Source of the DNA: Plotosus lineatus
Lineage: Eukaryota > Chordata > Actinopteri > Siluriformes > Plotosidae
NCBI GenBank assembly: GCA_024760905.1
Contig: CM045733.1
Span: 23,844,501-23,908,500, forward strand
Reading direction: 5' to 3'
DNA length: 64,000 nt
In this document: positions 1 through 11,749 of the stretch, in pieces
How the letters are laid out: every line of letters begins with the position of its first letter
Position numbering within the stretch: the first letter of the stretch is position 1
The notes under the pieces: generated by a model
Told to the model about the DNA's origin: nothing
The model's database searches: none
What the model saw: only the letters and a program-made list of their open reading frames with translations
Translations under genes and position numbers: made by a program

Positions 1-404
1 AACTTGCTCTCCCACTGACTACATGTCCCGCTCCCCATTGGCTAGGAGGAATGACGCAGCTCCCTCGCATTGGCTATCTCCCAACATCCCACCCCGCTGG
101 CCTCCCATTGGCTAGGAGGGATGACACAGCTCCCTTGTGCAGCAGCTCATATGTTTTTCGAGTGTGCTCATTGCAACTTTATTCTTTGGCTCAGACTTTT
201 AACCTTGCACAAACATTTGTAAGATTATAACTCTGCCAAGAAGACATGATCAACACGAAGTAAGTACCTTAAAAGGTATGCTTTTATAATTTTTAAAGCG
301 TAGTATTGGGGGCCTTGGAACGAATCACGCGTTTTACATGTAAAATACGAAAAATGAAAAAGGCTGTGGAATGGATTAATTTCGTAAGGAGAGGTACCAT
401 TGTA
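1..404 (+). mobile_element. Tigger-like MITE, family A, right-hand part
   Basis: The sequence runs into the window edge and ends in a terminal repeat (ATTTCGTAAGGAGAGGTACC). It shares long blocks with 60247-61648: the CTCCCATTGGCTA and CATCCC..CCCCGCTGG segments and the GTATTGGGGGCCTTGGAACGA block. Other copies are 34773-35660 and 48062-49140. No coding capacity is seen in this copy. Confidence 0.7.
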
Positions 405-454
405 TTATGATACTAGTTACGTTTGCATTGTGTGATTCCAATAACAAGATTGTC

Positions 455-770
455 ATTCATTCGTTTTCTGCAACCACTTAATCCTAATTAGGGTCGCGGG
501 AAGGCTGGTGCCGATCCCAGCAAACTCTGATCGAGGGCAGAGTACACCTTGGACAGCTCACCAGGCCATCGCAGGGTGGAAACATGCTGACAGCTAGGTA
601 GTTACTCTTGTCGAAAGTGAGCAGTGGTTCTTTTACATTCCTCACAACATTAACAGTGAGAGACACGGCCGGTCTTTGATAACCCAGTTAGTTGCCGGAG
701 GGGGGGTCGAGTAACAACCTTTGAGAGTGGAGAGAACCTTAGGATCAGTGATCCAGCACCTTTACCACCA
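455..770. repeat. chimeric repeat: family H head joined to reversed SINE1 part
   Basis: 455-590 matches the abundant fish repeat beginning ATTCATTC.TTTTCTG and CTTAATCCTAATTAGGGTCG. From about 590 it continues as the reverse complement of SINE1 (TACTCTTGTCGAAA through ATAACCCAGTTAG and GATCAGTGATCCAGCACC). The same join is seen near 1285-1345 and 6985-7045. Confidence 0.6.
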
Positions 771-1284
771 GGTCGCACTCACTTTATGCTGTCATGTTTG
801 CACTGTGTTTCATCCAGATGTGTTCCTTCAACAGTGGGCACTCATGATGTGCTCCTCTTGTATACATGTATTTGTGTTACTTTCAGTTGCAAGATTAAGC
901 ACACCAGATTAAGATACCCCATTGGCCGAAGGGTTTCACATGGTCACATGGGTTGTTTTTGTTTTTTGTTTTTTTGCAATGGTCACCATGCCAGATTAGG
1001 TTATTAACTTATCACGGTGCAATGATTGTTTTGGGGATTGGCGGCTCTATAAATTTGACCCTGACAATCATAATTCACATTCTTTCATGAGAGTCAAGGA
1101 AGTGTCAATCCTGGCTACAGAAAGGCAGAGTGATGCCTCATGGCTGTTCTTTGTTTATCTTACATCATAGTTCCTGATGTTCTCACTCGGGTTGGACTCT
1201 GGAAAATTGTCAGTCACAACAAAAGACATGTCAGTAAAAATCAAGCTGAATTTGTGTTGTTTCATCCGGATATATTATTTGTAA
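771..1284. other. no recognised feature
   Basis: Short ORFs only, with no domain signature. I see no repeat match elsewhere in the window. Confidence 0.4.
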
Positions 1285-1524
1285 TAGTGTGGTATGTCGC
1301 CAGGCCATCACAGGACAGAAACATCTGATGGCTTTGCAGCCTACTCTTGATGAAAATTAGCAACGGTTGTCAGTTGAGTTGTCAGTGAGAGACATAGCCA
1401 GCCTTTGATAACTCAGTTAGCGACATTGGGTGGGACAGTCGTGACAACCCGTTGATAGTGGGGCTTGAACCCCTGACCTTGGGATCAGTAATCCAGCACC
1501 CTAACTCTGGGCCACCACTGCCCA
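1285..1524 (-). mobile_element. SINE1 fragment, reversed, with family H join
   Basis: The sequence reads as the complement of SINE1: GCAGCCTACTCTTGATGAAA, ATAACTCAGTTAGC, then GCTTGAACCCCTGACC (degenerate B box) and GGCCACCACTGCCC (tRNA-like head). The preceding CGCCAGGCCATCACAGGAC is family H. Confidence 0.65.
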
Positions 1525-1599
1525 TCAGCTAGTACTTGTATTTGTAAATGTAGTTATAGATTTTAGAAGCTTTGGAATATCCATTGATCCATCCTTACT

Positions 1600-1925
1600 T
1601 TGTCTGTACTGAGACTTATACCACTTATCTGTCAGAGTCATGAGGAAAGCTGGAGCCAATCGTTGCTGATTTCTTACAAGACACAGAGTACGCTGCTGAA
1701 CAGGTCACTGGTCCATCGCAGGACGAACACAGACACAAACAGCCATCCACTCAGATACACACTTTTAGTAACCAGGTGAACTCATATGCAAGTCTTCACT
1801 TTGGGTGGAAACCAGGGTACCCAGATCAAACAAATGCAAGCACGAGAAGGACGTGCAAAGTCCACACAGTAAGCCACTTGTCCAAGTTTCAAATCTAGAA
1901 GCTTCTTGCTGTGAGGTACCGGTAT
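1600..1925 (+). repeat. degenerate family H repeat
   Basis: It contains eroded family H landmarks in order: GGTCCATCGCAGG, GTGGAAACCAGGGTACCC, AAAGTCCACACAGTAAG and CTTCTTGCTGTGAGGTA. Confidence 0.5.
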
Positions 1926-2005
1926 GAAACACTGAGTCATGCTACCGGCTGTTGATTTGGATACTTGTGCTATTACAGTGAGGTAAATCTGTTGTGTTTA
2001 AATCA

Positions 2006-2115
2006 GAGCCACTTATCTCCGGTTTTGGTAGTGTGAAGCAAATAGGAGTTCAGCTCCTCCTGGATGGGATGCTAGTCCATCGCAGGTTTCCTTCCCAGTA
2101 ATATGTTTACATACC
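2006..2115 (-). mobile_element. SINE2, 3' part of a split copy
   Basis: This is the complement of the SINE2 tail seen intact at 36813-37100 (GGATGGGATGCTAGTCCATC, TTCCCAGTAATATG). The rest of the same element resumes at 3762. About 1.65 kb of younger transposons sit between the two halves. Confidence 0.7.
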
Positions 2116-2141
2116 AAAATCGGTATAGTGAGGGATAAGTG

Positions 2142-2835
2142 AGGGATCCCTCACTTTCCGTGGTTAATGGGGACTGAGACCCTCCCCGCGACCGCTGATT
2201 TCCGCGAAGTAGGATCGACCCCCCCGACTGACATATGTGTACATGTATATGTGTATATACATAATATCATTAAGTACATATTCAATGCTATAAATGCTTA
2301 TAATAACAATTAAATATTCAAAAATAATGCATAAGATGTAAATAAAATATAAATACACACATACAGATATGCACCTCAAGCGGGCCTCTCACTGTCTTAT
2401 GGTGAGAGGCATGTAAAAGAACCATTGCTGACTTTCGTAAAGAGTAGCTGCAAAGTCGTCAGCGTGTTTCTGTCCCTTGCTAAAAGGGTTGTGACAGGAA
2501 GGGCATCCAACGTAAAAACCTCTGCCAAGTCAAACGTGCGAAGCAGATGATTCGCTGTGACGACTCCCGAGTAAAAGGGGAAAAGCTGAAAGGAAGACAG
2601 ACAGATATGCACCTCACATATAAATGTAAGTAGTTTTGTTGGGTTGTTTTTTGTTTTTGTTTGTTCAGGTTTTTTTATTTTGCATAATTGGCCTTGTTTT
2701 GCAGCATTTTCCTGAACTTTTTCCCTATTTCTACTTAATTTCCTTATTTTTTTATTTTTTATTAATATTTTTGAAAAACACGGGATGCACTGAAGCCGCA
2801 GAAGCTGAAGCACGAAGTAGCAAGGGATCACTGTA
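2142..2835 (-). mobile_element. Tigger-like MITE, family B, with SINE1 inside
   Basis: The ends are AGGGATCCCTCACTTTCCG and AGCAAGGGATCACTGTA, the terminal repeats of family B (other copies 10808-11301, 15985-16750, 43656-44117, 55312-55773). The TIR style resembles pogo/Tigger elements. There is no coding content. A SINE1 fragment with a perfect duplication interrupts it at 2379-2600. Confidence 0.7.
2379..2600 (+). mobile_element. SINE1, 5'-truncated, inserted in family B MITE
   Basis: It matches the 3' two thirds of SINE1 (CTCTCACTGTC, TTCTGTCCCTTGCTAAAAGG, GATGATTCGCTGTGACGACT, GAAAGGAAGACAG). It is bracketed by a perfect 16-bp direct repeat, ACAGATATGCACCTCA, at 2363-2378 and 2601-2616. 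That is a target-site duplication from LINE-type retrotransposition. Confidence 0.85.
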
Positions 2836-2998
2836 CAGACGCGCCCCGACTTACGTTCATCCGTTTTACGTTTTTTTTTCGATTTTAAAAAAGTCAAATT
2901 TTGAGTTTCGGCATACCTATGTAGTACGCTGACGTAATGACGCTGCGTCCATTGTTTAAAAACGACAGACCGAACGTGCCCTCCTTCTTCCCAGTTCA

Positions 2999-3003
<5 letters not shown>

Positions 3004-3071
<68 letters not shown>
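3004..3071. repeat. (AT)n microsatellite
   Basis: Pure AT dinucleotide run of about 68 bases inside the family C element. Confidence 0.95.
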
Positions 3072-3074
<3 letters not shown>

Positions 3075-3164
3075 TTATATAGCGTGTTACCCTTGTGTTA
3101 AGACGTCGTCTCTGTGATCTTTGTGTTTACACTGTTTTGCGGACTTTTGTAACCCTAAGCAAAT

Positions 3165-3190
3165 ATGGTTGGTTCAGAAGCGTAAGCCTA
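3165..3190 (+). pseudogene. Tigger-type transposase N-terminus vestige
   Basis: The first codons match those of the minus-strand copy at 22822 (MVG, then a QKRKPT-coding stretch). An inserted T after the third codon shifts the frame to a stop. Sequence similarity is lost shortly after, which fits an internal deletion. Confidence 0.55.
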
Positions 3191-3761
3191 CTGGCATGGG
3201 TGCAAGTCTCATACACAGAGATGAATTAACTATCTGCTCGGATCGGCGCAATCTACCATGCATACTCAGTTAAGCAAAGAGAGTTGTAAAATGAATGAAA
3301 ACCCGAATCCAGAAAAGAAAGAACTCTCCGCTCTGCTGGTGATTCACATCAGTGCAGGCTGAGTTCTAAACGAGTTCAACGGCGCCCTTGCTCACTTGAA
3401 AGACCGGAAGTCTGTATAACGCACAGCAAGTACACTACTTTCGATTTTGAGCGCCTCACATATTGTAAGCATTGATTGGCTGTTTTAAGCTTCATGTAAA
3501 GTGACTCGCTATAAATAAGTGACTTATTTGAAATTAATGTTGATATTATTTGATATATTTGATATTATTTTACAATGTTATGTTTATAATAATTGATTTA
3601 GGGGTGTTTTATGAGAAACGGTAATGGTATTTATGGATGTATAGTGCAGTATGTGCGTCATATGTCACACGTCATACATCACTGTAATAATTTATGTTCA
3701 CTTTCAACTTACGTTCGGCCGTCGGGAACCAATTAAAAACATAAGTCAGGGAGCGTCTGTA

Positions 3762-3914
3762 TATATGTACCAATTTATACCACTAGGTGAACAGAGACAC
3801 ACTTGTGGTTAAGACCTTGTCCTTGAGTCTTAGCATGGTGGGGGTATAACTGGGATTCAAATCCACAACCTCCTGATCATGAGCCCAGCACCATTACCAT
3901 TATGCCACCAGCCC
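3762..3914 (-). mobile_element. SINE2, 5' (tRNA-like) part of the split copy
   Basis: This is the complement of the SINE2 head: CACTTGTGGTTAAGACCTTG, GATTCAAATCCACAACCTC (degenerate B box), GATCATGAGCCCAGCACC and CCACCAGCCC. It completes the fragment at 2006-2115. Confidence 0.7.
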
Positions 3915-4693
3915 ACACAGTCTCAGAATCAAGGCACCACCTAATTGCTTCAGGCACAGCATAGAGAGGCAACGACTCTTTTTACTTGAACTGGGTTTAC
4001 ACAGGAAGCTTTCGGGTTTATATGTTTGCATCTTTTGTATTGGTATCACAAATCTGGGATACTTGGAGAGAATATGCATAGTTTCATCCCCACTCTGTCT
4101 GTACCGAGAGATATTTAAAAGAAAATAAATAAATAAATAAATAAATAATGATTCACACCTCCAGAGAAAATAAGTGGATTGACCACTGCTGTAGTAATGC
4201 TGAAACCGCCTAATGCTTCGAACTAATTCACACTGCCTGCTGATCTGGTTGTTTATTCATGACAGATGATGGCTGGAGCTCAGGATTAAGAGCTAGTTGG
4301 GGATTTAGCGGCTGTCCGTGAAGCTTTGTTAATAAACGAGGGCTCGAGGTTTGGCATAATAAAGTTACAGCCAATGCTCTTTTGTTTGTTTCTTTGTGGT
4401 GCCCTGTTGCATTGTAGCTCCTCCTTCTTACCTCTCTTACAAAAATAATGCCTCTGTTAAAGGAAAAAAAAAAAAAGTCTATCTGTGTGGAGTTGCAGCA
4501 CCATCATCATGTCCTGCTGGGTGCTGGTACACTCAAGTACAAGAGCAGCACTTGCCTCTGTGTGGATACATCTTTGTAGCTGCATCTGTCCCTGCTCTAT
4601 TGTTTGGAATAGTCCATCTGCTGGCCTCTCTCCACCAGAAAAAAGCAATCTCTCCATCCCTCCCTCCCTCCCTCTCTCTCTCTCTCTCTCTCT

Positions 4694-4734
<41 letters not shown>

Positions 4735-6884
4735 GTCCCAAAGCCTGCTGCTTGCACAGGCAACCCCCTTAACTCCCCTCCCCCTCCTATCAGAGTGTGC
4801 CAGCTGTCCCATTTCCCTCTCATCCTCTCTCTCTCTCTTTCTCTCTGTCTCTGTCTCTCGCTCTCTCGCTCCACCGACTCTCCTGTCCTTCTAGTCCCCC
4901 CCATGCCTTCGAGGCCCTGCTCCCACAGGAGCCATAACACAGTGCTACAGAGTGGATAGAGGCAGCCGATCCGTGCAATACAACCCAGCAATAAAAGACT
5001 CGAGCAAAACTCTGTAACTGCTCACAAGAAAGTCACGCTCTGTCACGTTCTTTTAGAATATTAGATAAGTTAAATGGTTCAGCAGCGAGCAAATTCTCAA
5101 CCCTGTACATCTAAAAAGATGGATTTTTGCTTCTGATTCTACTGATTCTGATACATACTGTAAGCCCCTCAGCTTATTCCCTCTCAGCATGTGGAAATGA
5201 CAGTTGTGAGTATCGATCACTGTATCCTGAGGGCGCTGTATAATCAGCTACCATGAGTCTGATGAATTCAACCCATAAAAACTTTTGAAATGATTAAAAG
5301 TCCTCATTTCAACAGCAATGGCAAGACATGGTTAGGCATCGAGCCACTGTAATTCTCAACAGATGCCTTTTGTCTTTGCTAAACAAACAAGTTAATAGTG
5401 GCATTTGCAAGGACCATGCTGGGGATTATTACAGTGCTTCAGGCCCGCAGATCTATCCCGAAAGCCTCGGGCCTTCATGTAACAAAAACACTGCTGAACT
5501 GCTACCACACACACAGAATATGGACCAGGCATTCAGCAGGAAGAGAAAAAAAAAAGAAGAGAAAAAAAAAGAAGAAGCAAGAGAAGAGAGTGAATGATGG
5601 AACTCGTGCAGTGCAGTAATGATAAGAATTAACCAGGCAATAATTATAACGAAATAAAACAACCTGTGCAAAAGTGTCTGCCTATTTTATTACCTCTGTT
5701 TAGGAGGCAACACTAAGAATGATCAGTGTCTCCATCCCTCTATGGCTCTGTTCATGCCGTTCATTTCATATAGGGAACTTGACCTTTCTGTGGTTGCTGA
5801 TTGTTGCCATGGTGAGTCAATAGGCTCCAGCGGGCTGCAGTCTCCCTGGGCCAGGCCGGCCGAGGACGGAGGTGAGCAAATAAATGTCCTCATTATGTCA
5901 GTGGCTGCAGATTCCATATCGCTCCTTTCAGAGTCACTCCTACTGCAGTGTAATAGTAAAGGTTCTTTTGCACAGTCAGAGCAACAGAACCAATGCTGCT
6001 TATTTTTTATGGGCCGGGCTGATAACACCGGCAGCAATTTATTTCTGCTGCAGTGATGATACACTTTTGAGAGTAGGATAAGGGAAAAGAAAAAAACATA
6101 TTCTTTGACTCGGGCCTTAGATGCTTAATATAATGTCATATTGGAAAATAACTTGACGTCACATTGCGGTTGTATTAGCCCAGGTTGGATCCTAGGCAGC
6201 GTGGCACTAAAAGAGAAGGACTTTCCAGAAATTCAGTCAGACTCCATCCATATTCTCTCTTTATATTTGCCCGAAGGCTACATTTAATACATCAGCAAAG
6301 AGAGATGGAATAGAGGAGAGAATGAGAGGTGGATAAGAGCGAAGGAGTACGAGCTGTGTGCTCAGGGAAATGCGCCTTACCTGCTAGAACCTGAAGTTGA
6401 TCCTGGCAGTGACATGAAGCACTCAAAGTACAGCAGAACAATCCTGCCATCAATCATTAACATGACAAAGCTTCCAAATACCTGTTCGATTTTTCATCTT
6501 TGTTTTCGAGCCCACAATAAGCAGTTGGAGGGCGAAGTGAAAATGTAAGAAAGGAAGAAGTGTAAAGTGCATCACGTTGAGCTGCTGAATGTTTGATGGC
6601 ACGAAAGACCCCACAGACATAGTTTGCATACATTAACAGATGCCTGTGGACCCTGGCTCGACCGGATGCAATTTTTAGTGCCACAGAAGGTGCTGACATC
6701 CAGCGGGCTTCTTTAAAGCTTCCCTAATTGAGGCTCGGATTATTCTGTTTTCATAGCGATAAGTTAGTCATTTCTAGGCTTGTCACACCCACAGGCCCAC
6801 AGAGACCAGCTCAGATCATTTCGAGCTCGCCACTCTTTATTATTATTATTTATTAATTAAACAGTGATCATCACCTGACTGTTA
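3915..6884. other. non-coding, mostly single-copy sequence
   Basis: It holds an (AAAT)n stretch at 4125-4148 and a (TC)n tract at 4650-4732. ORFs over the TC tract are low-complexity artefacts. 5700-6780 has balanced composition without repeats and is a possible conserved non-coding block, but conservation cannot be judged here. Confidence 0.4.
4650..4732. repeat. (TC)n / (CCCT)n microsatellite
   Basis: A CCCT run grades into a CT run with one interruption, and a second broken CT tract lies at about 4820-4870. Confidence 0.95.
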
Positions 6885-7045
6885 TTCATTCATTCATTTT
6901 CTGTAACTGCTTAATCCTAATTAGGGTCGCGAGGAGGCTGGCGCCCATCCCAGCCGACTCCGGGCGAGGGCAAAGTACATCCTGGGTGGCTCACCAGGCC
7001 ATCGCAGGGTGGAAACACGCTGATGGCTATGTAGCTACTCTTTTA
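6885..7045 (+). repeat. family H repeat with SINE1-like join
   Basis: It opens with ATTCATTCATTTTCTG, then CTTAATCCTAATTAGGGTCG and CACCAGGCCATCGCAGGGTG, and ends in the same join (CACGCTGATGGCTA.GTAGCT) as 455-770. Confidence 0.65.
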
Positions 7046-7073
7046 GTGCCTTCTATTGTTACCTATACCAATA

Positions 7074-7078
<5 letters not shown>

Positions 7079-7111
<33 letters not shown>

Positions 7112-7271
7112 AGCACAATTATGCAGAAATAAGTGTAAAAGACTTTAGAGATGGTTTTATTTGAATTATGAATTATTTTAAAGGATTTTTTAATATTGTG
7201 GGTGAGAATGATTTTTTTTTTTGGAAGTGTCATATTACATACATCAGGCCTAGCAGGGGGTGTTATGTGCA

Positions 7272-7322
<51 letters not shown>
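7079..7322. repeat. two (TC)n tracts
   Basis: CT runs at 7079-7106 and 7271-7322 flank about 160 bases of AT-rich sequence. Confidence 0.9.
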
Positions 7323-7323
<1 letters not shown>

Positions 7324-10300
7324 TTTTTGGTGCAGATTATGGATTGTGAGGGTTTTTTTTGGATAATTTAATTCACATGGGAGGATTACTAGACTTGGTG
7401 TAGGTTTACGATCTTTTCATGCTCTTGTTATTGTACACAAGCATTGCGCTTTGCATTTATTGTATATTTCACGATATTTTTGCTATACCAAAAACCTCAG
7501 CTTTTCATTCTTTATATTTCACCCAGTTATATATTTTTAATTTATATCACAAAACCCCATTTGTGAAACATGACTATATGTTGTTCATGCCAGTCACTTA
7601 GTCAACATCCCACAGCCTCCAGAGACCACACCCTTCATTCACAAGTATTTTGAATGTTGTGAAAAACACACACAGGTAATCAACCAGGCTACAGATAGTT
7701 CTTCAGATCGTGAACTTGTAAAGCATGAATATGTCTCGGTGACGTTTTTTTCCTTGAATGACTGAAGCATCACTGTAAATAGCGATTGTTTTAAATGCAC
7801 ATCCCTGTCGAGAATTAAAAGCAGTTAATATATTCTTAGAGCAGTCAGCCCTCTCGTAGTGTGTCATGGGATTTGCAGCACCTGGTGCACTGTGGTACTT
7901 CCTGGTTTTGTGGACTCTCCCCTGCTTGAAGATGATGGGAGATGACAGGAAGCAGGCGGGGTCTCTTGTAATGAAGCTCTGACTAAGCAGGAGGGAAGGC
8001 ATCACAGTGACTCCACTGGCTTGTCATACACTGAAGATGCATTAAATGCTTTGAAATAATATAAGCTGCGGTTAAACACAACAGTATTATAATATTCAGT
8101 TCTCATATGCAAGGCCACTGGTTTCAAAATAAGGCCCAGTTTTATTGGCTATTAGTTTTTGCTAAAATACATGAACGCTTAATGGCCTGTTGAAATTATA
8201 ATTTCAGCCCATTGACACTTGTTATTTATATTTCAAATGCTTTAGAAATGGTTTGAATTCTCTGCACACCCACGCGCACACGCTTGATGGAAGCTCGTGT
8301 GCTTGACAGATATGAGATGTGACGATTTGACTGTAATAAGCAGAGGGGAGTATCTCTCTCGGAGAAGTGAAGGGGTATTAGAGGCAGGAGACTGAATCAT
8401 TCTAGTCTGAGAAACTAGTGTCTGTGAGGAGAATAATGTGTCACAACTGGGTACATTTTTTCTTCTTCTCTTGACTCAATCAGCTTCATACACATATTGG
8501 TTTCTCGGGTTAGAGAGAGAGAGAGCGAGAGAGAGTTAGTTTAAAAAAATGAAAGCTGATTATTGCTAAAGATTCTGAAAAACCAGGTAAAGCTGGTTAA
8601 CATTCTATAATGGAAATCTTACTATTCTGCACACATTCCCTCCCTTAAAACAAAAAATCCTTCAACAACACCCAAAAACAAATGTAATTATCTGCTCAGT
8701 GTTAAATAATGCCTAGAAATAATGAATGTTTCTATTTCCAACATGATTTTTTTTTTTTCATGATTTGCTTTGCTTTGGAGCATAATGAACTTTCGCATGG
8801 AAATTAATGGGACAAGAAGCAAGTAATCTCGTTTAATAAACTCCCTGCAGATTTCCTGAAAATAACTAGAAACTATTCATCCTTAAATGTGAGGATTACT
8901 CCATTAGCCTATTAGAATATTCTTACTTTACTCCAGGCTATGGTTCATGTTTTCTGATACATGCACATCACTACCAAGCAAGAGAACCATTTTCAGCAAA
9001 ACTAACTTATTGTTGCTTGGTGCCAGACAGTAAAAAGCATCTCTTTGTAATTTTTCGAATAAACCCACCCAGACGCAGTGAATTAACTCACAATAAAACA
9101 AACACACATATTAATTTTGAATGTGCGGAAAGTTCTGCTAACGCACCATTTTAACCAAACAACAAAACACCTTATTTCTCATCCGTTATTGTGGTGCATT
9201 GCCTTCCATTGAGTTCATAGTCACGGGAAGGAAAATTAGACCTCAGGCATGTATAATTTGCATTTAAATGGATTTATTGTCTACAGATGGTGTGACGGGC
9301 AGCGGCCACACTATCAAATTGTTTTCTCTAGAAAGAAATCAGCAGTGGGGATAATATAGCTTTTACCATCAGCGGGTGCATCAGAGGCGTTAGTAGACTG
9401 CGGTGGCATTGGCTATTTCTCAAGCACTGTAATGAAGAATCTGTGTGATGTGTGTCAGAACAATACCAAAGAAACTATTCATTATAATCATGCTTATTGA
9501 ATCATAATACTCAGTATAGGCTGTTATTGTCTTTTTATTTTCCAGGACAGTGCAGCTTTGTGTTTGAGTGGATTCAGGATGGAAAATGTCTGTTACCATA
9601 GCAGCAGAAGTATTACTACTAATAATAACAACAACAACAGTAAAAACAATAATAATAAAAGGATCTTCAGTATTGTTACCATTACTGATTAGATGGAGTA
9701 AACTTCTGAAGTGATGCTCCGTTAAATGCAGTAGATGCTTTTGGATATTTTAATCTAAGACTGATTAAAGACACATTACTGTATTACGCAATGAAACAAG
9801 ATGTCAGCTCAGCAAATGACTTTTGTGATACAAGGTTGCTTGTCAGGTTTATTCTTGCACCAGATGGGCGCGCACGTTGTTACGCATGCAGCTTCAGCTG
9901 CACCCTAGTCAGGACAAGGTTTCATGGAAATATGGCATCTGTCAAATGCCAGATCTAACTACAGCACCCTTCTATTGTTTTAGCTTTATTCACCAATATG
10001 GTCCTTGAGTTGTGAAAGGCAGCACACAAAAAAAAAAAAAAAAAAATTCACCCCTGATGTCAGTCTTTTATTTATTTATTTATTTTCATGTGGCTTATGG
10101 CTACATTATATCATGAGCTGATTGATTTCCACCATAAGATACCCTGGCATCTAGACACCAGGGTGCATGGAACGCTGGCCTAGAGCCCAGAATTTCCATA
10201 AGGATCCTGGTACCCATTCAGATGACGCTGCCAAAACACACATACATCCACACCCACCCCTGGATTATCTTCCTTCTTTATGAAAGCACCTTGATTTAAT

Positions 10301-10807
10301 GCCATGCTTTAGAGTGCCTTACTAAAGCTAAAACAGGTATACGTTTCTTCCTGTGTGCTGCCGAAGCAACCTGGTGTATTTGATTGACATGTTAAGACCT
10401 TGCTTATAATGAGTCTCTTCTATGGTGGTCGGTCATGAGTACCATGATTAATGCACACGACTATGAGACAGAGGGTGGCACTTCGTCAACAGCAGCATGT
10501 ATTCGCTAGTTTTATGTCAGTCACCTCAGCTACGGGCTACCAATATGAGAGAACCAGTAACGTTCTTCACCATTTCTTCCCAATAAAGCTGAAAGCCCAA
10601 TATAAGGGTGTTTCACTCTATATTTACTGGATTACATTTACTGACAAAACCGCACAGCTGAATTTGTACAGAGTAGTACAGTATATTACTTTTTGTTGGG
10701 GGTACTGAAATGATGGATGCCTATAAATGGGCGTTAGTTTTTAGCTACCTGAAAAAAACACAGCACATCCCAAAATTTTATTGAATATATGATTATTACA
10801 TGTTCAC
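7323..10807. other. non-coding, largely repeat-poor sequence
   Basis: No ORF with a domain signature and no internal match to the window's repeat families. The region has AT-rich composition, a (GA)n tract at 8513-8536 and A-runs near 10028-10047. It is one of the least repeat-rich parts of the window. Confidence 0.4.
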
Positions 10808-11301
10808 AGAGATCCCTCGCTACTTTGCGCTTCAATTCATGCAGCTTCAGTGCATCGCGTTTTTTTTTTTTTTTTTTTTTTTTTAAATATTCATCAAATA
10901 AAAAAAAAAAAAAAAAAGGAAATTAAGGAAGAACAGGGGAATAAAGTTAAGGAAAATGCCACAAAAACAAGGCCAATGAGAAAAAAAACAAAACAAAACA
11001 AAAAAACAACAACACAAAACCTCCCATCAAAACTAGTTAGATTTTTGTGAGGTGCACATCTGTGAGACGCGTGTACATCTGTATGTGTGTGTATTTATAT
11101 TTTATTTACATCTTATGCATTATTTTTTAATGTTTAATTGCTATTATAAGCACTTTTAACATTGAATATGTGTAATTATTGAATATACATATACGTATAC
11201 ATCAGTCTGGGGGGGGGGGTGTTTGATCATACTTTGCGAAATTCGGTGGTCGCAGCGGGATCTCTGTCCCAATTAACCGTGGAAAGTGAGGGATGCCTGT
11301 A
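10808..11301 (+). mobile_element. family B Tigger-like MITE
   Basis: The left end is AGAGATCCCTCGCTACTTTG and the right end is GGAAAGTGAGGGATGCCTG. The interior shares GTGAGGTGCACATCTG and TTACATCTTATGCATTATTT with the other family B copies. It is non-coding. Confidence 0.75.
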
Positions 11302-11371
11302 TTTCATATGACTTCAGAATATTTTTTATTGCTATTGTTATTGGCTAGTACTCTCCTGTTGCTCTATAAAT

Positions 11372-11748
11372 TTTATTCATTCATTCATTCATTTTCTGAA
11401 CCGCTTAATCCTAATTAGGGTCATGGGGAGGGTGGCGCTCATCTGAGCTGACTCTGGGCGAGGGCGAGATACACCCTGGACAGCTCACCAGGCCATCGCA
11501 AAGCCAACTCTCACACAACCATTCACACTCACACCTAGGGGCGATTTGGAACAGCTAAATTAACCAACTGTGCTTTATTTTTTTTGGGGGGGGACTGTGG
11601 GAGGAAACTGCAGTTCCCAGAGGAAACCCACACAAGCACGGGGAGAACCTGCAAAACTTCACACAGTAATGCCCGAGATGGGAATCAGACCCCGAACCTC
11701 CTTGCTGTGAGGCAGGCCTGCTAACCACCATGTCATCGTGCTGCCTAT
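11372..11748 (+). repeat. family H dispersed repeat, near full length
   Basis: An ATTCATTC head, then CCGCTTAATCCTAATTAGGG, CTCACCAGGCCATCGCA, CACACCTAGGGGCGATTTGG, GGAGGAAACTGCAG, CACGGGGAGAACCTGC and CTTGCTGTGAGGCAGG..CTAACCACCATG. This is a very abundant teleost repeat. I do not assign it to a class. Confidence 0.75.
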
Positions 11749-11749
11749 A

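Larger units (their letters stand above)
2836..3760 (+). mobile_element. Tigger-like element, family C
   Basis: The terminal repeats are CAGACGCGCCCCGACTTACG on the left and CATAAGTCAGGGAGCGTCTG on the right. It is related to 22300-23092. It contains a vestige of the transposase start at 3165 (ATGGTTGGT followed by a one-base insertion and an early stop), and an (AT)n array at 3004-3071. Confidence 0.7.

Noticed and set aside
2397..2897. 166-codon minus-strand ORF
   Set aside because: It crosses SINE1, a family B MITE and its boundary; purely composite repeat sequence.
4396..4959. 187-codon ORF on the + strand
   Set aside because: Most of it is Ser/Leu runs from a (TC)n tract; no domain and no conserved start.
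5742..6056. 104-codon ORF and its antisense partner
   Set aside because: Both strands are open over the same stretch and neither shows a recognisable family; likely chance or non-coding conservation.
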